This document shows, piece after piece, positions 1 to 5,922 of a stretch of 7,280 nt of DNA. Source of the stretch: Anaerolineaceae bacterium (GTDB lineage Bacteria; Chloroflexota; Anaerolineae; Anaerolineales; Anaerolineaceae); assembly GCA_003532515.1 (NCBI GenBank), contig DOEX01000197.1:1-7280 (forward strand), in the 5' to 3' direction. The position numbers and the translations under genes were made by a program. The notes beneath the pieces are model-generated. The model worked only from the letters and a program-made list of their open reading frames with translations, had not been told where the DNA came from and searched no databases. Within the stretch, counting starts at the first letter, position 1; every line of letters starts with the position of its first letter.

Positions 1-416
1 TCTCCTTTGGTCAAGATGCCTACTAATTTGCCATCTTCGTCCAGAACAGGGAGCCGGCCTACTTTTGAATTGACAAAAACATTCAGAGCTTCAATGACTG
101 GGTCTAAAGTCTTGATGGAAAAAACATCGCGAGTCATATAATCTGACACTTTCAGATCAATACGACCTTCCCGCAAGGATCTGATCAGATCTTCAATTGA
201 TAAAATGCCAACCAGATGATCATTTTCAGTGACAGGAGCACCTGAGATCCTTGCTTTTTGAAAGATATCCAGTGCAGATCTTATCGTCTGATCAGGAGTC
301 AGACAAACTACGTTGGGCGTCATAACCTCTTCAATGCGCAACTCGTACGCAAGTTCTTCGGATCTGGTGATATTTTCTGCTTCTGCGTCAGTAATATCAA
401 GAAGTTTTGAGGTCAT
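1..416 (-). CDS. CBS-domain pair protein (partial, C-terminus beyond window)
   Basis: The gene reads leftward from an ATG at 416-414 and is still open at position 1, so 138 codons are visible and the C-terminus is missing. Two CBS motifs are visible. The first is about residues 28-83: it opens with VMTPNVVCLTPDQTI and ends with HLVGILSIEDLIR. The second runs from about residue 90 to the edge: it opens with VSDYMTRDVFSIKTLDP and ends with GKLVGILTKG. CBS pairs bind adenine nucleotides or related ligands and usually regulate an attached domain. The first 27 residues are acidic and not part of either repeat. A GAGG ribosome-binding site lies just before the ATG, and the stop of the DRTGG gene is only 23 bases upstream, so the two are probably co-transcribed. 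In hydrogenase-linked loci, similar proteins continue into an ATP-binding anti-sigma-like domain. Whether that is so here cannot be seen. The CBS call is firm; the role is unknown. Confidence 0.85.
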   Translation of the reverse strand, partial: MTSKLLDITDAEAENITRSEELAYELRIEEVMTPNVVCLTPDQTIRSALDIFQKARISGAPVTENDHLVGILSIEDLIRSLREGRIDLKVSDYMTRDVFSIKTLDPVIEALNVFVNSKVGRLPVLDEDGKLVGILTKG

Positions 417-439
417 TTTTCCTCGATGTCTTAGTGTTT

Positions 440-814
440 TTACTCTTCGTCAAATGAATGATTCATGGGCTTTTCGAGACTGGGAAGCCCTGCAAGCATT
501 AATTGACCGCTCAATTGATACAAACCCAGTGGGGAGGTGATGATTGGCATATCCAGATCCATTGCTAGAGAAATGGTCTCGGTAGCGGGATTTTTTCCTC
601 TTACAAAGATGATCGCTTTAACGTCAGCAATGAGGGCAGTCCGTACCACCTGTGGGTTGCAAAGACCTGTAAGAAGCACTGCTTCAGGTTGTATTGATGC
701 TAAGACATCACTCATAAGATCAGCTGCAAAAGCACCTTTCGCTTCGGCTTCTAAATTGACGCCTTCTGTCAACAGTGTACCTTCTGAGACTTCAAGGATG
801 GTCTTTATATTCAT
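440..814 (-). CDS. DRTGG-domain protein
   Basis: This is a complete 124-residue protein with ATG at 814-812 and TAA at 442-440. A strong ribosome-binding site (GGAGGT, minus strand, 824-819) precedes the ATG by four bases and fixes the start. The sequence from about residue 27 to 110 resembles stand-alone DRTGG-domain proteins, a fold also found as a module in some phosphotransacetylases. Recognisable blocks are a small-residue helix ending in DLMSDVLA (32-39), VLLTGLCNPQVVRTA (46-60), VKAIIFVRGKNP (65-76) and a final strand-helix DMPIITSPLGLYQLSG (88-103). No signal peptide or membrane segment is visible, so it should be cytoplasmic. The biochemical function of small DRTGG proteins is not established. 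In anaerobes they often lie with CBS/ATPase regulators and PHP-domain genes beside electron-bifurcating [FeFe]-hydrogenase genes. The CBS gene just downstream fits that pattern, but the hydrogenase itself would be outside the window. Confidence 0.78.
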   Translation of the reverse strand: MNIKTILEVSEGTLLTEGVNLEAEAKGAFAADLMSDVLASIQPEAVLLTGLCNPQVVRTALIADVKAIIFVRGKNPATETISLAMDLDMPIITSPLGLYQLSGQLMLAGLPSLEKPMNHSFDEE

Positions 815-910
815 CTATACCTCCATTAAAAAACTTTCTTTTGCTTAATTCTATCTTATAAATTTGCCCGTGTTATACTAATTTCATCAATACTACCTAA
901 GGTTGCAAAA
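815..910. promoter_or_regulatory. Divergent intergenic region between the DRTGG gene and hisS
   Basis: These 96 bases separate two divergently transcribed genes and must carry start signals for both. The plus-strand signal is clear and is listed separately. For the minus strand only weak AT-rich candidates are visible, such as TATAAG (860-855) and TAGAAT (853-848). Neither has a convincing -35 box at normal spacing, so the minus-strand promoter is left unassigned. Confidence 0.5.
871..879 (+). promoter_or_regulatory. Extended -10 promoter of hisS
   Basis: TGT followed by TATACT gives a TGn extended -10 element with five of six matches to TATAAT. No good -35 hexamer is seen 16-18 bases upstream, which is typical of extended -10 promoters. 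Transcription would start near 886, leaving a leader of about 25 bases before the hisS ATG. Only a weak AAGG (899-902) precedes that ATG, with a spacer of eight bases. Confidence 0.6.
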
Positions 911-2164
911 ATGAAGGAAATTATCAGAAGTGTCAAAGGTACAAGGGATTTTTACCCAGATGAAATGGCAAGGCGAACCTGGTTGGTTGAGAAGCTAAAA
1001 AAGGCTTCCGAATCCTTTGGTTACCAACGTTATGAGGGTCCATGTCTTGAAACTATTGACTTGTATGCAGCAAAATCCGGCGAGGAGTTGGTCAAAGAAC
1101 AAGCCTTTGTATTCGAAGACCGGGGAGGTGACCCGATCACACTGCGCCCTGAGTTGACGCCAACTCTGGCTCGCATGGTCGCAAGTCAGCAGAACCAGCT
1201 TGTTCTTCCATTACGGTGGTGGGCATTCGGACCTTTCTGGCGTTACGAGCGACCACAAAAAGGACGCACACGCGAGTTTTATCAGTGGAACATTGACCTT
1301 ATCGGGAGTGATGCTATCCAGGTGGATGCTGAGTTGCTGGCAGTTGCTGCCAATTTCCTTAGACTCGTAGGTTTGAAAAGCGATATGGTCCAGATTTTGG
1401 TGAATGATCGCCGATTGATGGATAGAATGTTGACTGAGATTGGTATCAGCAGTGAAACAAAGCCGGACTTGCTCAGATTGATCGATCGCATTGACAAACA
1501 ACCTGCTGATGTGTGGGAGAAAAACGTGGCAGACCTGGGTCTGAATTTTGAACAGATCAAAGCCATCAAAGCGTTACTTATCAATACCCAATTGTGGCAA
1601 GAATCACAAGAACTCAGCCAACTATTTGAATACGTCAAAGCTTTAGGCATTGGTGAGTATATTCGTTACGAACCAAAGATCATTCGCGGGCTCGATTATT
1701 ACACGGGTTTGGTCTTTGAAGCACATGAAGTCAAAGGCGATTTCAGGGCGATACTTGGCGGTGGGCATTATGCTAACCTGGTAGGAGATGTAGGTGGGCG
1801 ACCTTTACCAGGTGTTGGCTTTGCAATGGGGGATGTGGTCATCATGCTGGTTTTGGAGGCTTATGGATTGCTTCCTGCAGATCTACGGTACCCAAGCACT
1901 GTCTTCGTCACGGTGTTTAATGAGGAGATGCTCCTGGAGTCGATCCGGCTTGCAACAGAGCTGAGAGAGAACGGCTTACACGTTGTGTTGGCTGAACCGG
2001 ATAAGCTCACGAAGCAATTTAAACTTGCCGACCGATTAGGAGTTAAATTTGCTTTGGTCCTGGGCCCTGATGAACTGGCGAATGATACCGTTGTAGTTAA
2101 AGACCTGAATACATTCGAGCAACGTCCATTTCCAAGGAAGGACTTGGCTTCAATTTTTATCTAA
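911..2164 (+). CDS. hisS: Histidyl-tRNA synthetase (divergent subfamily)
   Basis: This cytoplasmic class II synthetase (417 residues, normal length) charges tRNA-His with histidine using ATP. Motif 1 lies around residues 37-52 (GYQRYEGPCLETIDLY). The substrate loop TLRPELTPTLARM is at 77-89. Motif 2 is at 106-125, with R111 and the loop ERPQKGRTREFYQ that faces the tRNA acceptor end. The HisRS-specific signature RGLDYYTG is at 259-266, with the catalytic Arg at 259. GGGHYANL at 283-290 replaces the usual GGGRYDGL. A helical insertion lies at about 165-245, and the anticodon-binding domain fills about 327-417. Motif 3 is odd: the usual GxER is GDVV (307-310), so the canonical arginine is absent. 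All other catalytic blocks are intact, so the protein is probably active and represents a subfamily rather than a decayed gene. The start is the first ATG after the promoter, and MKEIIRSVKGTRDFYP is a normal HisRS N-terminus. The downstream neighbour is the cognate tRNA gene. Confidence 0.97.
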   Translation: MKEIIRSVKGTRDFYPDEMARRTWLVEKLKKASESFGYQRYEGPCLETIDLYAAKSGEELVKEQAFVFEDRGGDPITLRPELTPTLARMVASQQNQLVLPLRWWAFGPFWRYERPQKGRTREFYQWNIDLIGSDAIQVDAELLAVAANFLRLVGLKSDMVQILVNDRRLMDRMLTEIGISSETKPDLLRLIDRIDKQPADVWEKNVADLGLNFEQIKAIKALLINTQLWQESQELSQLFEYVKALGIGEYIRYEPKIIRGLDYYTGLVFEAHEVKGDFRAILGGGHYANLVGDVGGRPLPGVGFAMGDVVIMLVLEAYGLLPADLRYPSTVFVTVFNEEMLLESIRLATELRENGLHVVLAEPDKLTKQFKLADRLGVKFALVLGPDELANDTVVVKDLNTFEQRPFPRKDLASIFI

Positions 2165-2197
2165 AAAGAAACAGTAAAAAACCGGAGGAATTCTGTC

Positions 2198-2226
2198 TTG
2201 CAGTCCATTTGGGCTTGTGTTAGAAT
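2198..2226 (+). promoter_or_regulatory. Promoter of the tRNA-His gene
   Basis: A -35 box TTGCAG (2198-2203), a 17-base spacer and a -10 box TAGAAT (2221-2226) are present. TG at 2218-2219 adds an extended -10 element. The predicted start near 2233 lies about seven bases before the mature tRNA end. This gives the tRNA its own promoter. Because no clear terminator follows hisS, read-through from hisS is also likely. Confidence 0.75.
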
Positions 2227-2239
2227 TGCCGCCTAACGT

Positions 2240-2312
2240 GGTGCCTGTAGCTCAATGGCAGAGTACTTCACTGTGGATGAAGATGTTGAGGGTTCGAGCC
2301 CCTCCAGGCACC
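2240..2312 (+). tRNA. tRNA-His (anticodon GTG)
   Basis: The cloverleaf folds fully by eye. The acceptor stem is GTGCCTG (2241-2247) with CAGGCAC (2305-2311). T8 and A9 follow, then the D stem GCTC/GAGT with one G-U pair. The anticodon stem is CTTCA/TGAAG around the loop CTGTGGA (2271-2277), with anticodon GTG at 2273-2275. The variable loop is ATGTT, and the T arm is GAGGG/CCCTC with loop TTCGAGC. G2240 can pair with the discriminator C2312, giving the extra G-1:C73 pair that is the identity element HisRS recognises, so 2240 is taken as the 5' end. The 3' CCA is not encoded at the proper place and would be added after transcription. The gene stands 75 bases after hisS, so synthetase and substrate are neighbours. 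Confidence 0.97.
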
Positions 2313-2316
2313 CACC

Positions 2317-2341
2317 AAGAACCCGAGTGGGTTCTTTTTTT
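2317..2341 (+). terminator. Intrinsic terminator after tRNA-His
   Basis: A perfect eight-base-pair stem, AAGAACCC (2317-2324) with GGGTTCTT (2329-2336), encloses the loop GAGT. The stem's 3' end merges into a run of seven T (2335-2341). It lies five bases after the tRNA and should end both tRNA-His transcripts and any read-through from hisS. Confidence 0.93.
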
Positions 2342-2368
2342 ATCCCACGCTGATTTGTCTGTCCCACT

Positions 2369-2463
2369 TGGCATCCTGAGCCTAAGTTGCGAAGGATCTA
2401 AACACTGTTATGTAATCAGACGAATCGAAGGTTAAGATTCTTCGCTTCGCTCAGAGAATGACA
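2369..2463. repeat. Degenerate inverted repeat, MITE/REP-like palindrome
   Basis: The left arm (2369-2399) begins TGGCATCCTGAGC and ends GCGAAGGATCT. The right arm (2435-2463) begins AGATTCTTCGC and ends GCTCAGAGAATGACA. Read on the minus strand, the right arm gives TGTCATTCTCTGAGCGAAGCGAAGAATCT. It aligns with the left arm with a few mismatches and small gaps around a 35-base centre. Arms of the form TGTCATnCTGAGC...GCGAAGnATCT are familiar from dispersed intergenic palindromes in many bacterial genomes, so this is probably one worn copy. No coding potential is seen. No clear target-site duplication could be identified by eye. Confidence 0.7.
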
Positions 2464-2495
2464 ACAGGTAAACATCGCGTTACTACTAAAAACTA

Positions 2496-2504
2496 TGATA
2501 AAAT
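2496..2504 (+). promoter_or_regulatory. Extended -10 promoter of the T-box/ileS transcript
   Basis: TGA followed by TAAAAT forms an extended -10 element of the same style as the hisS and tRNA-His promoters. No recognisable -35 box stands at 16-18 bases upstream. The expected start is near 2511, just ahead of the 5' strand of T-box stem I, which supports the assignment. Confidence 0.6.
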
Positions 2505-2694
2505 CTTAGTTCAGGCTGTGACGGAAACGAGTAATTCAATGCCGCCCAATAGCGAGTCCGGGATGGTGGAAGCCGGGTGGAAACGATTGAACGAAAATCC
2601 TTCCCGAGTTGCACGCTGAACAAACCTTCAGGTAGTAAGCGAGCCGACTGCCCCCCGATATTGGGGCTCCAAGCGCCCGGCATCGCCGGGAAGC

Positions 2695-2728
2695 GGGGTG
2701 GTACCGCGAGCAAAATTTGGCTCGTCCC
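2695..2728 (+). promoter_or_regulatory. T-box antiterminator
   Basis: The lower helix is GGG (2696-2698) with CCC (2726-2728). The upper helix is CGAGC (2707-2711) with GCTCG (2720-2724). Between them lies the bulge TGGTACC (2699-2705), whose TGGT pairs with the free ACCA end of uncharged tRNA-Ile. T at the fourth position fits an A73 discriminator, which is the usual base in tRNA-Ile. This fold uses the same 2720-2728 strand as the terminator, so the two exclude each other. Confidence 0.9.
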
Positions 2729-2748
2729 TGTTGGGGCGGGCTTTTTTT
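2720..2748 (+). terminator. T-box leader terminator (conditional)
   Basis: GCTCGTCCC (2720-2728) pairs with GGGGCGGGC (2733-2741), nine pairs including two G-U, around the loop TGTT. Seven T follow (2742-2748). It should form when tRNA-Ile is charged and stop transcription before ileS. Confidence 0.93.
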
Positions 2749-2763
2749 ATTTGAACATTTTGT

Positions 2764-2769
2764 GGAGGT
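2764..2769 (+). promoter_or_regulatory. Ribosome-binding site of ileS
   Basis: GGAGGT ends three bases before the ATG at 2773. It is the only strong Shine-Dalgarno match after the leader terminator and supports this start. It lies outside the T-box stems, which argues that control is transcriptional rather than by hiding the site. Confidence 0.85.
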
Positions 2770-2772
2770 TAT

Positions 2773-5700
2773 ATGTTTAAGCCAGTGACATCAAGACTCA
2801 ATATTCCTTCGGAAGAGGAAGCGCAAATGCGCTTCTGGAAGTCGCATGATATTTTCAAACGTTCTTCGGAAGATCGCAAAGACCGTCCGCCTTTCGTGAT
2901 TTTTGAAGGTCCTCCTACCGCCAACGGCAAGCCTGGTGTGCATCATGTTTTGGCGCGCGCGTTCAAAGACATGTTCCCGCGTTATAAGACAATGCAGGGC
3001 TACTTCGTGGATCGTCGCGGCGGTTGGGATACTCACGGTTTGCCTGTTGAAATTGAAGTCGAAAAACAACTGGGTTTTACTCGCAAAAGCCAGATTGAAG
3101 AATATGGCATCGCCGAGTTCAATAAGCTTTGTCGTGAATCAGCGTTTTCGCGTATTCAGGATTGGGAACGCATGACCGACCGGATCGCCTATTGGGTGGA
3201 TAAAGACCGTGCTTATGTAACCTATACCAATGAATACATAGAGTCTGTTTGGTTTCTGTTAAAGTCGATTTGGGATAAGGGTTTGCTCTACCAGGGACAT
3301 AAAGTCGTGCCCTATTGTCCACGCTGCGGCACGCCACTTTCGGACCATGAGGTCGCGTTGGGATATGAAGACACAGAAGATCCAAGCATCTTTGTTCGTT
3401 TTCCATTGGTGGATGAGGAAGATACCAGTTTACTGGTCTGGACAACAACGCCATGGACACTGCCTGGCAACGTTGCGGTTGCAGCTCACCCGGACGTTGA
3501 ATATGCGCTTGTTACCGCGGATGGCATGGGCGAAGAGAAACTGATCCTCGCCAAAAGTTTGGTCGAAAAAGTGTTTGCAGACCGCTCTGTACGCATCCTG
3601 AAGACAATGAAAGGTAAATCACTCAAAGGCAAGCGCTATGCGCCTTTATTCACTTTCTTCCCAACTGAAAAATCAGCACACTACGTAGTCAATGCCGATT
3701 ACGTTACAACGGAAGATGGCACCGGATTGGTACATATCGCGCCGGCTTTTGGAATGGAAGATATGGAAGTTGCCAAACAATATGATCTGCCCCTGATCAT
3801 GACCATTGACGAGGAAGGACGTTTTTTGCGGCAGGTTAAGAACTGGGCAGGGGTCTTTGTCAAAGACGCTGACCCAGAAATCATTCAGGACCTGCATGAT
3901 AGAGGACTGCTCTACAACGCTGGTAAAATGACCCATACTTATCCGTTCTGCTGGCGCTGCCAAACACCATTGCTCTACATGGCAAGACCGACCTGGTTCA
4001 TCAAAACCAGCGCTATCAAAGATCGCATGGTCCAACTAAACCAGGAGATCAACTGGGTTCCGGAGCACATCAAGAACGGTCGTTTTGGCAACTGGCTTGA
4101 AAACAACATTGACTGGGCTTTGGGACGTAATCGTTATTGGGGGACGCCTCTACCGGTTTGGGAATGCCCTGATTGCCGTCACCAGGTTTGTGTAGGCTCC
4201 AGGCAGGAGTTGTCTGATCTGGTTGAGAAAGACCTGAACGAACTCGAGTTACACCGTCCCTTCGTTGATGATGTCCATTTCACCTGCCCAAAATGCGGGC
4301 ACGGACAAATGAAGCGGGTGACCGAATTGATCGATGTTTGGTTTGATTCCGGTTCGATGCCGTACGCCCAGTGGCATTATCCTTTTGAAAATCTGGATGA
4401 ATTCAAGTCACAATTTCCGGCTGACTTTATCTGCGAGGCAGTGGACCAGACACGCGGTTGGTTTTATTCATTGCACGCTATCAGCAGCCTGGTGATGGAT
4501 AGTATTTCGTTTAAAAACGTCATTTGCCTTGGTCTGATTTTGGACGAAAACGGGCAAAAAATGTCCAAATCCCGCGGAAATGTGATCGACCCCTGGGAAG
4601 TGATCAATGAGTACGGAGCTGACCCGATGCGTTGGTATATGTATACCTCCAGCCCCCCTGGAAACGAACGCCGCTTCAGCAAAGAGCTTGTGGGTGAGGT
4701 CGTGCGCAGTTTTATGCTTACGCTTTGGAATACCTATTCCTTTATTGTCACCTATGCCAATCTGGATAACTGGACACCAGATTCAACCATCATTCCTCAA
4801 TTTTCTGAGCTGGACGATTGGCTGCTTTCTTCTCTGGAAACACTTGTACAGGATGTGACCAGTGCCTATGAAAGTTTTGACGTTGTTGGAGCGACTCGTC
4901 CGATTGAAAAATTCGTGGATGACCTCTCCAATTGGTATTTGCGACGGTCACGAAGGCGCTTCTGGAAGAGTGAGTCAGATGCCGATAAAGCTGCAGCTTA
5001 TGAGACACTATACAAGGCACTGGTAACGTTAAGTAAATTGATTGCACCGACAATGCCCTTCATGGCTGAGACCATTTATCGAAATTTGGTCACCTCGGTA
5101 GATGAGGATGCCCCAATATCCGTTCACCTGGCGGAATGGCCAAAGGTTGATGAGCGTCTGATCGATGAAGAGCTGAACCGGGATATGAACCTGGTCATGA
5201 AACTGGCTTCGCTGGGTCACTCGGCGCGCAATAAATCGAATATCAAGGTGCGGCAGCCGCTGTCTGAAGCCGCTTTTGCTGTCGGCAAAGCAGAAGAAGG
5301 TGAAGTGATTGAACGCTTCCAGGATATCCTGGAAGACGAACTGAATGTTAAACGGGTCCGCTTGCTGGGTGGTGATGAGGAAGCAGTTTCTTACACGCTC
5401 AATCCACTGCCGAAACAATTGGGTCAAAAATATCGCGCGCTTAGCCCGAAGGTTCGCCAGGCAATATTGGACCTGCCAACACAGGAAAGTGCCCTGAAAT
5501 TGCTCGATGGACTCAACCTGGTCATCAAGGTCGATGAAAAATATTACGAGATCATGCCTGATGAAGTCGAGGTACACACCTCTTCGAAAGAAGGTTATGA
5601 GGTGGCAGCTGATGGTGCTTACATGGCAGCATTGATTACTACCCTAACACCGGAATTATTCCACGAGGGCTTGGCACGGGAATTCGTGCGGCGGGTTCAG

Positions 5701-5922
5701 GATTTGCGTAAGACATCCGGTCTTGAAATCGCGGATAGAATTCTCATTATGTATCAAGCCACGACTGAATTAGGGCAGGCGATCCGGGAAAATGCGGATT
5801 ATATCTCCAGCGAGACCCTGGCACTGGAACTAAAAGAAACCGACCTCAACAAAGACAGGAATTTTGCTGATAGTTTTGATGGCGAAGATCTGATCCTGAA
5901 AATTGAAAAGGCGATCAGATGA
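2773..5922 (+). CDS. ileS: Isoleucyl-tRNA synthetase, type 2 (IleRS2) with swapped HIGH motif
   Basis: This cytoplasmic class Ia synthetase (1049 residues, normal for IleRS2) charges tRNA-Ile and edits mischarged valine. The catalytic block GPPTANGKPG runs into GVHH at 55-58, where most enzymes have HxGH: the first and third positions are exchanged. KMSKS is intact at 596-600. The CP1 editing domain spans about 200-400, with the Thr-rich TTTPWTLPGN (224-233) and GTGLVHIAPAFGMED (316-330), including the key Asp 330. Two zinc sites are visible: C182/C185 with C393/C396, and C465/C468 with C505/C508. The anticodon-binding helical domain starts near 640, followed by a long C-terminal region to 1049. 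Overall it resembles Thermus/archaeal/eukaryotic-type IleRS rather than the E. coli type. That class is generally poorly sensitive to mupirocin. Its expression is set by the T-box leader upstream. The stop codon overlaps the lspA start (ATGA). Confidence 0.98.
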   Translation: MFKPVTSRLNIPSEEEAQMRFWKSHDIFKRSSEDRKDRPPFVIFEGPPTANGKPGVHHVLARAFKDMFPRYKTMQGYFVDRRGGWDTHGLPVEIEVEKQLGFTRKSQIEEYGIAEFNKLCRESAFSRIQDWERMTDRIAYWVDKDRAYVTYTNEYIESVWFLLKSIWDKGLLYQGHKVVPYCPRCGTPLSDHEVALGYEDTEDPSIFVRFPLVDEEDTSLLVWTTTPWTLPGNVAVAAHPDVEYALVTADGMGEEKLILAKSLVEKVFADRSVRILKTMKGKSLKGKRYAPLFTFFPTEKSAHYVVNADYVTTEDGTGLVHIAPAFGMEDMEVAKQYDLPLIMTIDEEGRFLRQVKNWAGVFVKDADPEIIQDLHDRGLLYNAGKMTHTYPFCWRCQTPLLYMARPTWFIKTSAIKDRMVQLNQEINWVPEHIKNGRFGNWLENNIDWALGRNRYWGTPLPVWECPDCRHQVCVGSRQELSDLVEKDLNELELHRPFVDDVHFTCPKCGHGQMKRVTELIDVWFDSGSMPYAQWHYPFENLDEFKSQFPADFICEAVDQTRGWFYSLHAISSLVMDSISFKNVICLGLILDENGQKMSKSRGNVIDPWEVINEYGADPMRWYMYTSSPPGNERRFSKELVGEVVRSFMLTLWNTYSFIVTYANLDNWTPDSTIIPQFSELDDWLLSSLETLVQDVTSAYESFDVVGATRPIEKFVDDLSNWYLRRSRRRFWKSESDADKAAAYETLYKALVTLSKLIAPTMPFMAETIYRNLVTSVDEDAPISVHLAEWPKVDERLIDEELNRDMNLVMKLASLGHSARNKSNIKVRQPLSEAAFAVGKAEEGEVIERFQDILEDELNVKRVRLLGGDEEAVSYTLNPLPKQLGQKYRALSPKVRQAILDLPTQESALKLLDGLNLVIKVDEKYYEIMPDEVEVHTSSKEGYEVAADGAYMAALITTLTPELFHEGLAREFVRRVQDLRKTSGLEIADRILIMYQATTELGQAIRENADYISSETLALELKETDLNKDRNFADSFDGEDLILKIEKAIR

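Larger units (their letters stand above)
2342..2510. other. Gene-free spacer between the tRNA-His terminator and the T-box leader
   Basis: This spacer holds the inverted repeat (2369-2463) and the leader promoter (2496-2504). I see no protein gene with a ribosome-binding site and no RNA gene in the rest. Together with the T-box leader it makes up the protein-free stretch between the tRNA and ileS. Confidence 0.7.
2511..2748 (+). promoter_or_regulatory. T-box riboswitch (Ile specifier), transcriptional type
   Basis: This cis-acting leader RNA reads the charging state of tRNA-Ile and controls transcription into ileS. Stem I can be drawn from TTCAAT (2535-2540) with ATTGAA (2586-2591) and CCGCCC (2542-2547) with GGGTGG (2575-2580). 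The upper part carries an AGAGAG-like bulge (AGCGAG, 2551-2556) and the conserved apical GGTGGAAGCC. The specifier loop has AGTA on the 5' side (2530-2533) and CGAAAATCC on the 3' side. By analogy with glyQS leaders the specifier is ATC at 2597-2599, an isoleucine codon that matches the downstream gene. A stem II/III region follows, including the hairpin CCCGGC/GCCGGG (2676-2690). The near-consensus T-box GGGGTGGTACCGCG is at 2695-2708. The exact 5' end is inferred from the promoter. The specifier, T-box and terminator agree, so the assignment is secure. Confidence 0.95.

Noticed and set aside
537..848. Plus-strand frame of 103 codons over the DRTGG gene
   Set aside because: The minus-strand frame has a strong GGAGGT site and matches DRTGG domains. 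The plus-strand product is a shadow.
2165..2200. Possible hisS terminator hairpin (AACAG with CTGTC)
   Set aside because: The stem is short and imperfect and no T run follows. The terminator after the tRNA is far better.
2184..2203. GGAGG followed by a TTG that could start a 12-codon peptide after hisS
   Set aside because: The putative peptide ends at once, overlaps the tRNA-His promoter and has no family resemblance, so it looks like chance.
2217..2435. Open reading frame of 72 codons on the plus strand
   Set aside because: It runs through the whole tRNA-His gene, its terminator and half of the inverted repeat, and has no ribosome-binding site.
2486..2713. Open reading frame of 75 codons on the minus strand
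   Set aside because: It is antisense to the T-box leader and explained by the structured RNA sequence there.
2577..2780. Open reading frame of 67 codons on the plus strand, possible leader peptide
   Set aside because: It lies across the T-box RNA and its terminator. The codons follow RNA structure, no ribosome-binding site is present, and T-box control does not use a leader peptide.
5029..5577. Long antisense frame (182 codons) opposite ileS
   Set aside because: The plus-strand frame is clearly IleRS throughout. The antisense product resembles nothing recognisable and has no start signals.
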